A stretch of 64,000 nt of DNA from Steroidobacter gossypii (GTDB lineage Bacteria > Pseudomonadota > Gammaproteobacteria > Steroidobacterales > Steroidobacteraceae), in assembly GCF_016801985.1 (NCBI RefSeq), contig NZ_JAEVLS010000005.1, positions 62,001 through 126,000 of the forward strand, in the 5' to 3' direction. The position numbers were made by a program, and so were the translations under genes. A model generated the notes under the pieces. It ran no database searches and was not told the origin of the DNA. It saw nothing but the letters and a program-made list of their open reading frames with translations. Shown piece after piece: positions 17,432 to 25,394 of the stretch (position 1 is the first letter of the stretch; every line of letters begins with the position of its first letter).

Positions 17432-18080
17432 CGAAGCTGCGAATGACCGTCACCTCGCCTCCCCGCATTACCTCGTAGTCCGATTGTGATTTCCGATTTC
17501 CAACGCCCGCCCACCCCGCGGCGAGCTCGAGGCGGCCGGCCGTGACGGATGCTGAACGACGGCGAGCAGCGACACTCGAGGGCTCGGTCGGCGAATATTT
17601 CTCGCCGCGTCGCGGCCCGCGCGCGCATGAAACAGCCAGACAACATCTGTTGCGACCCGCGCAGCGACATTCCTTTTGGGATTTATCCGTCGCCAGTACG
17701 CGAAAATCAGTTTAGATGCTTGCTCTGCAGGGAATATTTCGGTAGTAGCAAGCGCCGTCCGACATATGTTCTGGGCCCGGCGACATGTTATATACAACTA
17801 TTGCGCGCTGATTTGGTACGATAGCGAAGTGATAAGCAGCATTGCACACGCCTCCCTTGGCACATTCAGGGCACATTCCGAGCACTTTCGTGAGCATCTG
17901 TCCGTCTCGAATCCCCCATACGGCCAGCCGGTGACGTTTCTTAACCGGATGGCGCGCCTGTTGAACCATTCGTCGACGGTCCACAGCTAGCACGGACACG
18001 TTTTTCATCAAGCGGCCGTCAAACGCCAGGCCGATACCCGATATCGCCCCTGGCCGATGACCAGGCGAGTTCACGACCGC

Positions 18081-18106
18081 GGAACTTGTCAAGGCGGCCG
18101 CGGATT
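18081..18106 (+). promoter_or_regulatory. Possible ECF-type promoter of the small basic protein gene
   Basis: GGAAC at 18081-18085 followed after 15 bases by CGGATT. It is 54 bases ahead of the ATG at 18135. The -10 part fits less well than the two similar sites in this window. Confidence 0.25.
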
Positions 18107-18134
18107 TCAAGCGGCGTTACCCAGAGGACTAACC

Positions 18135-18377
18135 ATGGCAACTAAAGCAAAACGATCCAAGACTCCCGCCAAGAAGAAGAGCAGCAGCAAAGCGACCTCG
18201 CGCGTCCGTTGGACGAGCCAGAACGATCGTGAGATGAAGGGCCTGATCAAGGAAGGCACCCCGGCTCGCGCCATCGCCAGCAAACTGAAGCGCACCGAGG
18301 CGGCCGTCCGTCAGCGCATCCACAAGCTGGGTCTGTCGCTGCGCTCCTCCAAGAAAAAAGCCGCCCGCCGCAAGTAA
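18135..18377 (+). CDS. Small lysine-rich DNA-binding-like protein
   Basis: The protein has 80 aa. ATG 18135 follows AGAGGACTAACC. The first ~25 residues are a Lys/Ser-rich tail (KRSKTPAKKKSSSK), the middle has a helix-turn-helix-like segment (WTSQNDREMKGLIKEGTPARAIASKLKRTEAAVRQRIHKLG) resembling Myb/SANT or sigma-70-region-4-like folds, and the C-terminus is again basic (SSKKKAARRK). Such proteins probably bind DNA as nucleoid or regulatory factors; no target is visible. A strong terminator follows. Confidence 0.78.
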   Translation: MATKAKRSKTPAKKKSSSKATSRVRWTSQNDREMKGLIKEGTPARAIASKLKRTEAAVRQRIHKLGLSLRSSKKKAARRK

Positions 18378-18399
18378 TCCGCAGCAGGTTGTGACATCC

Positions 18400-18433
18400 G
18401 GAAGGGCGGCCGGGCGACCGGCCGCCCTTCCTT
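18400..18433 (+). terminator. Strong intrinsic terminator
   Basis: A perfect 14-bp stem, GGAAGGGCGGCCGG with CCGGCCGCCCTTCC, closes a GCGA tetraloop and is followed by TT. It lies 22 bases after the stop codon of the small basic protein gene. Confidence 0.8.
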
Positions 18434-18493
18434 AGATGTGAGTCAGATGTGGGTTTGATGCGTCTGTTTCATGCGGATTTCATAGTTTTCCAT

Positions 18494-18522
18494 TTGACCC
18501 TTGACAGCGGCGCGCTTATAGT
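18494..18522 (+). promoter_or_regulatory. Sigma-70-type promoter of the leader/142-aa gene transcript
   Basis: TTGACC (18494-18499), a 17-base spacer, and TATAGT (18517-18522). Transcription would begin at about 18529-18531, that is, at the ATG of the leader ORF, leaving almost no untranslated leader before it. Confidence 0.6.
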
Positions 18523-18529
18523 CCGCGCC

Positions 18530-18637
18530 ATGTCTCATATCTCCAAACGCAAATTGCAACAACAACCGCGCCTGTTCGCGGCGGTTGCGCGTGCGTGCGT
18601 TCGGAGCCTCCCGGGCTGTCTCCAGCCCCGGATCTAA
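18530..18637 (+). CDS. Putative 35-aa leader peptide
   Basis: ATG 18530 lies at the predicted transcription start; TAA at 18635-18637. The peptide begins MSHISKRKLQQQPRLF and has three successive Gln codons (CAA) and several Arg codons. Its last codons cover one arm of a hairpin that could control the terminator-like hairpin at 18663-18684. It has no resemblance to known proteins. Whether it is translated is unproven, and no ribosome site precedes it, which would require leaderless initiation. Confidence 0.35.
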   Translation: MSHISKRKLQQQPRLFAAVARACVRSLPGCLQPRI

Positions 18638-18684
18638 CCCCCCCGAGTCGTTTGTCCCGCGACCCCGCTCATCGGCGGGGCTTT
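18613..18684 (+). promoter_or_regulatory. Attenuator-like alternative hairpins
   Basis: Hairpin A: GGGCTG (18613-18618) with CAGCCC (18623-18628). Hairpin B: CCCCGC (18663-18668) with GCGGGG (18675-18680), followed by CTTT, terminator-like. AGCCCCG (18624-18630) is also complementary to CGGGGCT (18676-18682), which would disrupt hairpin B. The structures are therefore mutually exclusive, as in transcription attenuation. Confidence 0.4.
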
Positions 18685-18724
18685 GGCGAGCTTCGCTGGT
18701 TCACCACCTTGCAGGAGCTTGACC

Positions 18725-19153
18725 ATGATTTATTACAGTTGCGACGCCGAGATCGAGCGCATCGGTGTGGGCGTTTTCGAACGAACCCTGCCCAAACCCG
18801 AGTGGACCCACGCGGCGCACTTTGCCGCTGCATTCTGGGTGTTACGCCGGCCGGGCATGAACGCCGAGCGCGACATGCCCAAGCTGATCCGTGCTTATAA
18901 CCTCGCCACCGGCGTGGCCAACACGGACACCAGCGGTTATCACGAGACCATCACGCTGGCCTCGGTGCGCGCCGCGAGGAGATTTCTGGCGGAACGGCCC
19001 GAAAAGCCGCTGCACGAAGCGCTGAACGAGCTCATGGCGAGCCGTTTCGGACGCTCCGATTGGCTGCTCGAGTACTGGTCGAAGCCGGTGCTGTTCTCGG
19101 TGATGGCGCGGCGCGCGTGGATCGATCCGGATCTGAAACCGCTGCCGTTCTAG
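18725..19153 (+). CDS. Conserved hypothetical protein, 142 aa
   Basis: ATG 18725 has a good AGGAGCTTGACC ribosome site. The protein is soluble and has no signal peptide. Visible features are WTHAAHFAAAFWVLRRPGMN near residues 25-45, and ATGVANTDTSGYHETITLASVRAARRFL near 60-90, with several conserved-looking His, Asp and Thr residues that could bind a ligand or metal. I do not recognise a named family. It stands alone behind a leader with attenuator-like hairpins, so its expression may be tied to translation or amino-acid supply. Confidence 0.75.
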   Translation: MIYYSCDAEIERIGVGVFERTLPKPEWTHAAHFAAAFWVLRRPGMNAERDMPKLIRAYNLATGVANTDTSGYHETITLASVRAARRFLAERPEKPLHEALNELMASRFGRSDWLLEYWSKPVLFSVMARRAWIDPDLKPLPF

Positions 19154-19181
19154 AAGTTGGTGGGGCGCAGGCGGCCTGATC

Positions 19182-20573
19182 TCAGGCTTCCTGCTGCTCC
19201 TTCAGATCAAGCACGCGGATAAACATTTTTCGGAGCGCGAGCACGCTCAGCGCGCCGGCCAGCGCGATCGCCATATGGATCAGCCAGAAGAACGCCGGGC
19301 CCGCCGGCTCATAGAAGCGCGCGAGCCAGCCGCTTGCGATGCCGCCGACGAACAGACCCAGATAGTACGAGCCCACCATCATGGCGTTCACGGCCGCGGG
19401 CGCGGCGCGTGAGACCAGCGCGAGCGCAATCGGTGCAACATAGAGATATGAAGCAGCGCAGATGAAATGAAACGCGATCGGCCAATACACCGGCACCGCA
19501 CGCTCGCCCGACAGCGCCTGGCCGGCGCTCAACAGCAAACAGGCGACGGCGAAGAAACCACAACCGAGCGCGATCTTACCCAGATCGCTTGGCTCGGCGC
19601 CGCGCTGCGCCTGACGCCGCCACAACAACATCACCAGCGGCGCGAACAGCAGAACCGAGAGTGAATCGAGTGCCTGGAACCAGGTCACGGGCAACATCAG
19701 GCCGAACGGCAGGGAGCGATCGACCTCGTCGCGCAACCACACCGGATAGGTGTTCCACACCTGCGTCTGCACGGTCCAGAACAGTGCAGTGATGGACAGC
19801 AACACCAAAATGACAATCACTTTGCGCAGATCGCCGGGTTGCAGCTTCGGGCGCTCGCCCACCGCCGTGCTCGGCCGGTCATCGGGCAGATATCGGGCGC
19901 CGGATAGATAAATGACGATGCCGATCAACATGCCGATGCCAGCGGCGCCGAAGCCATAGTGCCAGCCGTAGAACTCACCGAGCGTGCCGCACACCAATGG
20001 GGCAATGAAGGCGCCGACGTTGATGGCCGTGCAATAAGTCGTGTAGGCGCTGTCGCGGCGGCGATCGTCTTTGGAATACAGCGCGCCCACCTGAGCGGCG
20101 AGATTTCCTTTGAGCAAGCCCGAGCCGATGATCAGGGCGGCAAGCGCGGGCAGGAAGGAGGCTTCGAAGGCCATCAAGAAATGGCCGACGGCCATGGCGG
20201 CCGCGCCGATCAGCACCGCGCGCTTGCGACCGAGGAGGCGATCGCCGAGCAGTCCGCCAAAGATCGGCATGAAATAAACCAGACCGATGTACAGGCCGAA
20301 GATCTGACCGGCGAGCGCCTGTGTGGACAACGTGCCAAACACCGCTTCGACAGCGGCCCGCAAGCCTGCGAAACCGGCCACCTGCTCGACCACGCCCGGC
20401 TGCAGCAGATAACCCGACATGTACAGCACCAGCAGCGCCTGCATGCCGTAGAACGAAAACCGTTCCCACGCTTCTGTGAACGCGATATACGCCAGGCCGC
20501 GTGGATGACCCAGGAATTCGGCACTGGACACAGGCGATGCGATGCCTTGATTGGCCTCGGCGATGATATTCAA
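19182..20573 (-). CDS. POT/PTR2-family proton-dependent peptide transporter
   Basis: The protein has 463 aa from TTG 20573, which has AGGGG 5 bases upstream; GTG 20579 is an alternative. A frame open to 20843 exists but would overlap the divergent LysR gene and its promoter. Family signature: the ExxER-type motif FTEAWERFSFYGMQALLVLYM, GGLLGDRLLGRKRAVLIGA, and the central YTTYCTAINVGAFIAPLVCG (PTR2 signature). About 12-14 hydrophobic segments. It takes up di- and tripeptides with protons across the inner membrane. Divergent from the LysR regulator, which probably controls it. Confidence 0.88.
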   Translation of the reverse strand: MNIIAEANQGIASPVSSAEFLGHPRGLAYIAFTEAWERFSFYGMQALLVLYMSGYLLQPGVVEQVAGFAGLRAAVEAVFGTLSTQALAGQIFGLYIGLVYFMPIFGGLLGDRLLGRKRAVLIGAAAMAVGHFLMAFEASFLPALAALIIGSGLLKGNLAAQVGALYSKDDRRRDSAYTTYCTAINVGAFIAPLVCGTLGEFYGWHYGFGAAGIGMLIGIVIYLSGARYLPDDRPSTAVGERPKLQPGDLRKVIVILVLLSITALFWTVQTQVWNTYPVWLRDEVDRSLPFGLMLPVTWFQALDSLSVLLFAPLVMLLWRRQAQRGAEPSDLGKIALGCGFFAVACLLLSAGQALSGERAVPVYWPIAFHFICAASYLYVAPIALALVSRAAPAAVNAMMVGSYYLGLFVGGIASGWLARFYEPAGPAFFWLIHMAIALAGALSVLALRKMFIRVLDLKEQQEA

Positions 20574-20667
20574 CGGCACCCCTGCGGCATGACTTGACGG
20601 CGACTCCCCCGTTTCCGATGTTGTCAGCGTAACCGCGCGGGCGAGCAGTGCCAAAGCCAGGCCCGTT

Positions 20668-20684
20668 GGTGCAGTTTTGGCACC
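20668..20684. promoter_or_regulatory. Candidate LysR operator between transporter and regulator
   Basis: GGTGC-agttttg-GCACC is a perfect inverted repeat in the divergent promoter region. A second overlapping pair, TGCCAAA (20649-20655) and TTTGGCA (20676-20682), is also perfect. This is where a LysR protein controlling a divergent gene would be expected to bind. Confidence 0.35.
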
Positions 20685-20724
20685 GCGCGTGACACCATCC
20701 TGAAAGATTGGGTACAAGGTAACC

Positions 20725-21714
20725 ATGAGCGAGGAAAAAATCGCAGCCCGGCCGGCAGCCACTCTGCCTTCGCGAAAAGCCTTGCCACCCTTCGAAGCGC
20801 TGCGCGCCTTCGATGCCGTGGCTCGATTGGGCGGGGTTCGCAAAGCCGCCCAATATTTGTGCCGCGATCACGCGGTGGTGAGCCGCCATCTGCGCGCCAT
20901 CGAGGACTGGACCGGCACCAAACTGATCCAGCGCACGCCTGGCGGCGCGGTGCTGACCGAGGACGGCATCCGATATCACAAGCAGGTGGCCGCCGCGATC
21001 GACATGATCGCCGGCGCGACCGTGGATCTGATGAAACGCGGCGACGATCATCGCCTGCACATCCGCTGCATGCCGGGCTTCGCGCTGCAATGGCTGTCCA
21101 GCCGCCTCGGCGAGTTCGAACAGGCCAATCCCGGCATCGACATCGAAGTGCGCCCGCTGGATCGGCTGCCCGACGTGCTGGCGCACCACACCGATGTCGA
21201 AATCCGTCTGGTCGCGCCGTATGCAGACCGCGTCGAGCTCGCCGCAGAGCTACGCAGCGCCGAGATCGTGCATACGCCGGTGCTGGCTGTTGCGAACCGT
21301 GATTACCTCGCCCGCTCCGCGCCGATCAACGAACCGAGAGATCTGCTCGCGCATCAGCTGTTGCATGAAGAAAACTTCAATCGTTGGCGCAACTGGCTCA
21401 GCGTGCACGGCATTCACGAGGACGTGGAGCTGACCGGCACGCGCTTGTGGCAGGGCCATCTCACGTTGGATGCGGCCCGTCACGGCCGCGGCATCTCGCT
21501 CACCAATTATGTGATCGTGGCCGACGACCTGCAGAGCGGCCGGCTGGTGGATGTCGGCGAAGGCAAGCCCGCGTTCCAGCCCCAGGCCATGGGCATCTAT
21601 TACTTCATCGCTCGGGACAAGCGCTGGGATTCGCCGGTGATCCGCAAGTTCCGGCAGTGGATGATCGCCAAGCTCAAGGCGCAGCACCCGCACCTTGAAG
21701 TGGGCACGGCCTGA
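20725..21714 (+). CDS. LysR-family transcriptional regulator (GcvA-like)
   Basis: The protein has 329 aa. ATG 20725 follows AAGGTAACC. The winged HTH at residues ~20-80 is of GcvA type (LPPFEALRAFDAVARLGGVRKAAQYL, HAVVSRHLRAIEDWTGTKLIQRT). The substrate-binding domain covers ~110-310 (RLHIRCMPGFALQWLSSRL, HTDVEIRLVAPYADRVEL). It is divergent from the peptide transporter, so it is a candidate regulator of peptide uptake. A bidirectional terminator separates it from the aminotransferase gene. Confidence 0.9.
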   Translation: MSEEKIAARPAATLPSRKALPPFEALRAFDAVARLGGVRKAAQYLCRDHAVVSRHLRAIEDWTGTKLIQRTPGGAVLTEDGIRYHKQVAAAIDMIAGATVDLMKRGDDHRLHIRCMPGFALQWLSSRLGEFEQANPGIDIEVRPLDRLPDVLAHHTDVEIRLVAPYADRVELAAELRSAEIVHTPVLAVANRDYLARSAPINEPRDLLAHQLLHEENFNRWRNWLSVHGIHEDVELTGTRLWQGHLTLDAARHGRGISLTNYVIVADDLQSGRLVDVGEGKPAFQPQAMGIYYFIARDKRWDSPVIRKFRQWMIAKLKAQHPHLEVGTA

Positions 21715-21717
21715 GAT

Positions 21718-21751
21718 AAAAAGGGGGCGGTCGACGAACTCGGCCGCCCCC
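21718..21751 (-). terminator. Terminator between convergent LysR and aminotransferase genes
   Basis: GGGGGCGG (21723-21730) pairs with CCGCCCCC (21744-21751). On the minus strand the stem is followed by five T, so it serves the aminotransferase transcript best; it may also stop the LysR transcript. Confidence 0.7.
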
Positions 21752-21761
21752 GAAAGCAGCA

Positions 21762-23135
21762 TTACCCAATGCCGAACTTTCTCGCAGTCTCATCCAGCGC
21801 CCGGCGCGCCTTCTGGATGATCTCATCGACCTGCGCCCGCGTGATGATCAACGGCGGGCTCAGCACCATGGACTGATAGACCGCCCGCATGATCAAGCCG
21901 TGATCGGCGGCCACGTCGCGACAAAAATTCGCGGCGTCATCCTGCGCAGTGAATATTTCGCGCGCCTGCTTGTTCTTGACCAGCTGAATGGCCGCGATCA
22001 AGCCCACGCCACGAATCTCACCGACGATGGGATGCGAGGCCGCGAGCTGCTGCAAACATTCCCGGAAATACGGCGCGATCTCTTCTCGTACGCGCTCGAC
22101 CAGCCCTTCCGAGCGCATCAACTGAATGTTCGCGATCGCAACGGCGCATGCCGCGGGGTGGCCCGAGTACGTGTAGCCGTGCGCGAGCGCGCCGCCTTCG
22201 TTGATTTCATTCCAGATGCGGTCGTGGATCGCGACCCCGGCGATGGGGAGATAACCCGACGAGAGGCCTTTGGCCATGGGCATCAGGTCCGGATCGATGC
22301 CGTAGGTCTGCGAACCGAACCACTGACCGGTGCGACCGAAGCCGCAGATGACCTCGTCGGCCACCACCAGCACATCGTACTTGCGACAGATGCGCTGGAT
22401 CTCGGCCCAGTAGCCCGGCGGCGGCTCGTACACACCGCCTGCGCCCTGCACCGGCTCGCCGATGAAGGCAGCGACGTTATCGGCGCCCAGCTCGAGAATC
22501 CTTTTCTCCAACGCCGCCGCGGTCCTGAGGCCATATTCCTCGAGGCTCAGCTCGCCGCCCTGCGTGTAGTGATGATGGTGCGGAATGTGAGCGAAGCCCG
22601 GCAGCAACTCGCCATCGAGCGCATGCATGTGCGGCATGCCGCCGAGACTCACGGCCGCGAGCGTGCTGCCGTGATATCCCAACGTACGCGCGATGAATGT
22701 GCGCTTGGTCGGCTTGCCTTTCACGCGCCAGTAGTGACGCGCCAGGCGAATCACCGTGTCGTTCGCCTCCGAGCCGGAGTTGGTATAGAAGAAACGTTTC
22801 AGGCCCGGCGGCGTCACTTCCGCCAGCACCCGGCCCAGCTCGATCTGCGAGGGCGTCGAGCTCTGGAAGAAGCTGTTGTAGTACGGCAGCGTCTGCAGCT
22901 GCTGAGTCGCCGCGTCCACCAGCTCCTTGCGCCCGTAGCCGACGTTCACGCACCACAAGCCGGCCATGCCGTCCAGGATCTTGTTGCCGTCGCTGTCCCA
23001 CACGTAGGCGCCTTCGGCGCGCGTGATGACACGCACGCCCTTGCCGGCGAGCGCCTTCTGATCGGTGAAAGGATGAACGTGGTGAGCCACGTCCAACGCC
23101 CGATATTCCTGAGTGCTTCGAGAAATCTGCGCCAT
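21762..23135 (-). CDS. Class III PLP aminotransferase (omega-amino acid/beta-alanine:pyruvate type)
   Basis: The protein has 457 aa from ATG 23135, preceded by TTGGAG. Typical sequence: HPFTDQKALAGKGVRVI, FFYTNSGSEANDTVIRLAR, EPVQGAGGVY, and VVADEVICGFGRTGQWFG with D260 contacting the PLP nitrogen. The PLP lysine is K289 (PMAKGLSSGYLPIAG). This subgroup transfers amino groups from beta-alanine, other omega-amino acids or amines to pyruvate. It lies 52 bases downstream of a TonB receptor gene in the same direction, near a peptidase of the beta-aminopeptidase superfamily. Confidence 0.9.
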   Translation of the reverse strand: MAQISRSTQEYRALDVAHHVHPFTDQKALAGKGVRVITRAEGAYVWDSDGNKILDGMAGLWCVNVGYGRKELVDAATQQLQTLPYYNSFFQSSTPSQIELGRVLAEVTPPGLKRFFYTNSGSEANDTVIRLARHYWRVKGKPTKRTFIARTLGYHGSTLAAVSLGGMPHMHALDGELLPGFAHIPHHHHYTQGGELSLEEYGLRTAAALEKRILELGADNVAAFIGEPVQGAGGVYEPPPGYWAEIQRICRKYDVLVVADEVICGFGRTGQWFGSQTYGIDPDLMPMAKGLSSGYLPIAGVAIHDRIWNEINEGGALAHGYTYSGHPAACAVAIANIQLMRSEGLVERVREEIAPYFRECLQQLAASHPIVGEIRGVGLIAAIQLVKNKQAREIFTAQDDAANFCRDVAADHGLIMRAVYQSMVLSPPLIITRAQVDEIIQKARRALDETARKFGIG

Positions 23136-23187
23136 TGCCACTCCAAAACCGGCAGTCAGGGGCGCACGGCCCCCAACCGCCAACGCT

Positions 23188-25308
23188 TCAAAACGAGTAC
23201 CCGACCTTCACGCCCAGCTCGCGCGGGCGCGTCCGGTTGGCGTTGGTCCAGTAGTGGTACGGATCGATCCACTGGTTCTGGTTGGTGAGATTGGTGCCGA
23301 ACAGCTCGATGTTCGCCCGGCCCACCGTCACCCCCAGTCGCGCCGAGAGCAGCGAGATGTCGTCCGAGTAGAACGGCAGGAACTGATCGTAGAACACGCT
23401 GCGATCGATGTAGCTGACCTTGTCGCGATAGGTGTAGTCGACGCGGAAGAAGGCCGGAAGAGTCGCGCTCAGGTCGAACTCGTAGTTCGCGCCCAGCGTG
23501 TAGCTGAACTCCGGTACGTAGTCGATCGGATCGCCCGCGTTGTTGGTCGCGTCGGCGGATTTCACCTCGACGATCTCGCTATCCATGTAAGCCGCGGTGG
23601 CGTTGAGCGTGAGCTGATCGAACGGCCGCCAGGTGAGGCCGATTTCCGCGCCCTTCACTTCGGCCTTGCCGATGTTGGTGGTGTTCTGAATGGTGGTGCC
23701 GTCCGGGTTCAGGATCAGACCGCGACGGAGCATGTCCTTGTAGTCGCTGTAGAACACCGCGACTTCGTAAGCCAGCACGCCGCCGGCCAGCAGACCCTTG
23801 CTGCCTACCTCGTAGCTCCACAACGTTTCGGGCTGGTAGTTCGGCAGATCGCCGCGGTTGAAGCCGCCGCTGCGGAAGCCGCTGCCGGCGCTTGCGTAGA
23901 TGTTGATATCGTCGCTCAGCTTGAAGGAGGCGTACACGCGCGGATCGGTCGAGTCGAACGAATCCTTCTCGCTGCTGAAGCCGTCGAACGTCTCCTGATC
24001 GTCCTCGAAGTAGCGCACGCCGCCGCCGAGCTCGAACCAGTCGGTGACCCGGAACGACACGTCCCCGAACACCGCGAACGACTCGTTCTGCTCCTTCTCC
24101 AGATAGTCGAAGTAGCCGAAGTTGAAGGTCGGGATCGCAGGATCGATGTAGTCGTAGATGGTGTCGTACACCGCGGTGAAGTGCGAGCCGAGCGAGCGAT
24201 AGAAGCCGCCGAACGTATAGTTGAAGAAGCCGTCGCCGGAGGAGCTCAGGCGCAGTTCCTGCGAGAACTGATGGATGGCCTGTTGACGATCGTCGGTGCC
24301 TTCCACCGCCAGCGGCGCGCCCGGCACGCCCTCGCCGTAGTTGGTCGCGGGGCCGGCGATATAAGAGAACGGATAGCGGTGCGTGTGATCGATGTAGGTG
24401 CTCGAGCTGAGCAGCTCGCCGAAGCCCAGATCGTATTTCACATCGAGGTTGTACAGATCGTAATCGAACTCCTTGGGCACCAGCCGTCGCGAGCGATCGA
24501 CCGCCACCGTCACGGTGCGATCGGGATTCTCGAAACCCAGGCCGAGCTCGCTTTCGTTGCGATGGACCACCACCATGCCTTGCACCGCGAGTGCATCGGT
24601 GGGCTTCCACAGCGCCTTCAGGCGCACGTTGCGCAGGTCCTGGTTGTTGCCATCCTTGATGCCCGCCTGGGGCTGATCCTGCCAGCCGCCGCCCTCCTGC
24701 GCCTGGGCGGCGATGCGAATGCCGAACTTGTCGGTGACGATGGGCGCGTTCAACACGCCGGTGATGACTTCGCGCGAGTCGCCGCCGCTGATGAACGATT
24801 CCTGCGCCTCGATGGCGCCGCCCAGCTTCGACAGGTCGGGCGACTTGGTGATGTAACGAATGGCGCCGGCCACCGAGCCCTGGCCGTACAGCGTGCCTTG
24901 CGGGCCTTTGAGCACTTCGACGCGCTCCAGATCCAGCGGGCGCACATCGAGCTGATCGGCGCCGCTCAAGGTCATCGGCGCTTCGTCGAGATACACGCCG
25001 ACCAGCGCATCGGCGCCGTACTGGTTGCTCAGACCGCGCATGAAGATCTGATAGCTGCCGGGGCCGTCCTCGCGCAGCGCCATGCCGGGCACCGTGAATG
25101 CGATGTCCTGGATATTGGTGAGCCCCTTCTGCTCGAGCTCCTCGCCGCCGATGGCGGCGATCGCGACAGGCACATCGACCAGGCGCTGCTCGCGCTTCTG
25201 CGCGGTCACGATGACCTCTTCGACCGCCAGTTCCTGCGCCAGTGTGCTGGCCGAGGTGGTGGCGCCGACCACCGCCACGACCGTGATGTACTTCATTCGC
25301 GTCGTCAT
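23188..25308 (-). CDS. TonB-dependent receptor
   Basis: The protein has 706 aa. ATG 25308 was chosen over 25320 because GGGAGGCAAC precedes it directly. A signal peptide covers ~1-24. The plug domain starts with a TonB-box-like EEVIVTAQKREQ and continues with DVPVAIAAIGGEEL and VEVLKGPQGTLYGQGSVAGAI. The barrel ends with the aromatic GVKVGYSF. The sequence is of the siderophore/oligomer group common in Sphingomonads and Xanthomonadales. It is in one transcription unit with the omega-aminotransferase. Its substrate is unknown; peptides or amines are suggested by the neighbours. Confidence 0.92.
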   Translation of the reverse strand: MTTRMKYITVVAVVGATTSASTLAQELAVEEVIVTAQKREQRLVDVPVAIAAIGGEELEQKGLTNIQDIAFTVPGMALREDGPGSYQIFMRGLSNQYGADALVGVYLDEAPMTLSGADQLDVRPLDLERVEVLKGPQGTLYGQGSVAGAIRYITKSPDLSKLGGAIEAQESFISGGDSREVITGVLNAPIVTDKFGIRIAAQAQEGGGWQDQPQAGIKDGNNQDLRNVRLKALWKPTDALAVQGMVVVHRNESELGLGFENPDRTVTVAVDRSRRLVPKEFDYDLYNLDVKYDLGFGELLSSSTYIDHTHRYPFSYIAGPATNYGEGVPGAPLAVEGTDDRQQAIHQFSQELRLSSSGDGFFNYTFGGFYRSLGSHFTAVYDTIYDYIDPAIPTFNFGYFDYLEKEQNESFAVFGDVSFRVTDWFELGGGVRYFEDDQETFDGFSSEKDSFDSTDPRVYASFKLSDDINIYASAGSGFRSGGFNRGDLPNYQPETLWSYEVGSKGLLAGGVLAYEVAVFYSDYKDMLRRGLILNPDGTTIQNTTNIGKAEVKGAEIGLTWRPFDQLTLNATAAYMDSEIVEVKSADATNNAGDPIDYVPEFSYTLGANYEFDLSATLPAFFRVDYTYRDKVSYIDRSVFYDQFLPFYSDDISLLSARLGVTVGRANIELFGTNLTNQNQWIDPYHYWTNANRTRPRELGVKVGYSF

Positions 25309-25394
25309 GTTGCCTCCCAAACTTTGATCCCCAGGGTGAAGCCGTTGTGTTAGTTGTCCAATACCTGACTGCCGCGCGCGCGCCGCGCTGTTGG

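Larger units (their letters stand above)
16976..18134. other. Gene-poor 1.16-kb region
   Basis: I find no convincing gene here. The open frames present have no family motifs, no consistent ribosome sites and overlap one another. The region holds the candidate promoter of the minus-strand stress operon (17019-17044), a tandem repeat (17369-17431), a more AT-rich stretch at about 17660-17900, and the candidate promoter of the small basic protein gene (18081 onward). Confidence 0.6.

Noticed and set aside
17468-17990. Overlapping short open frames in the gene-poor kilobase
   Set aside because: No ribosome sites, no motifs, and frames on both strands conflict with each other.
23113-25353. Long open frame of 746 codons on the plus strand
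   Set aside because: It lies opposite a clear TonB receptor gene; the frame is kept open by high GC and codon bias, and its translation has no family motif.
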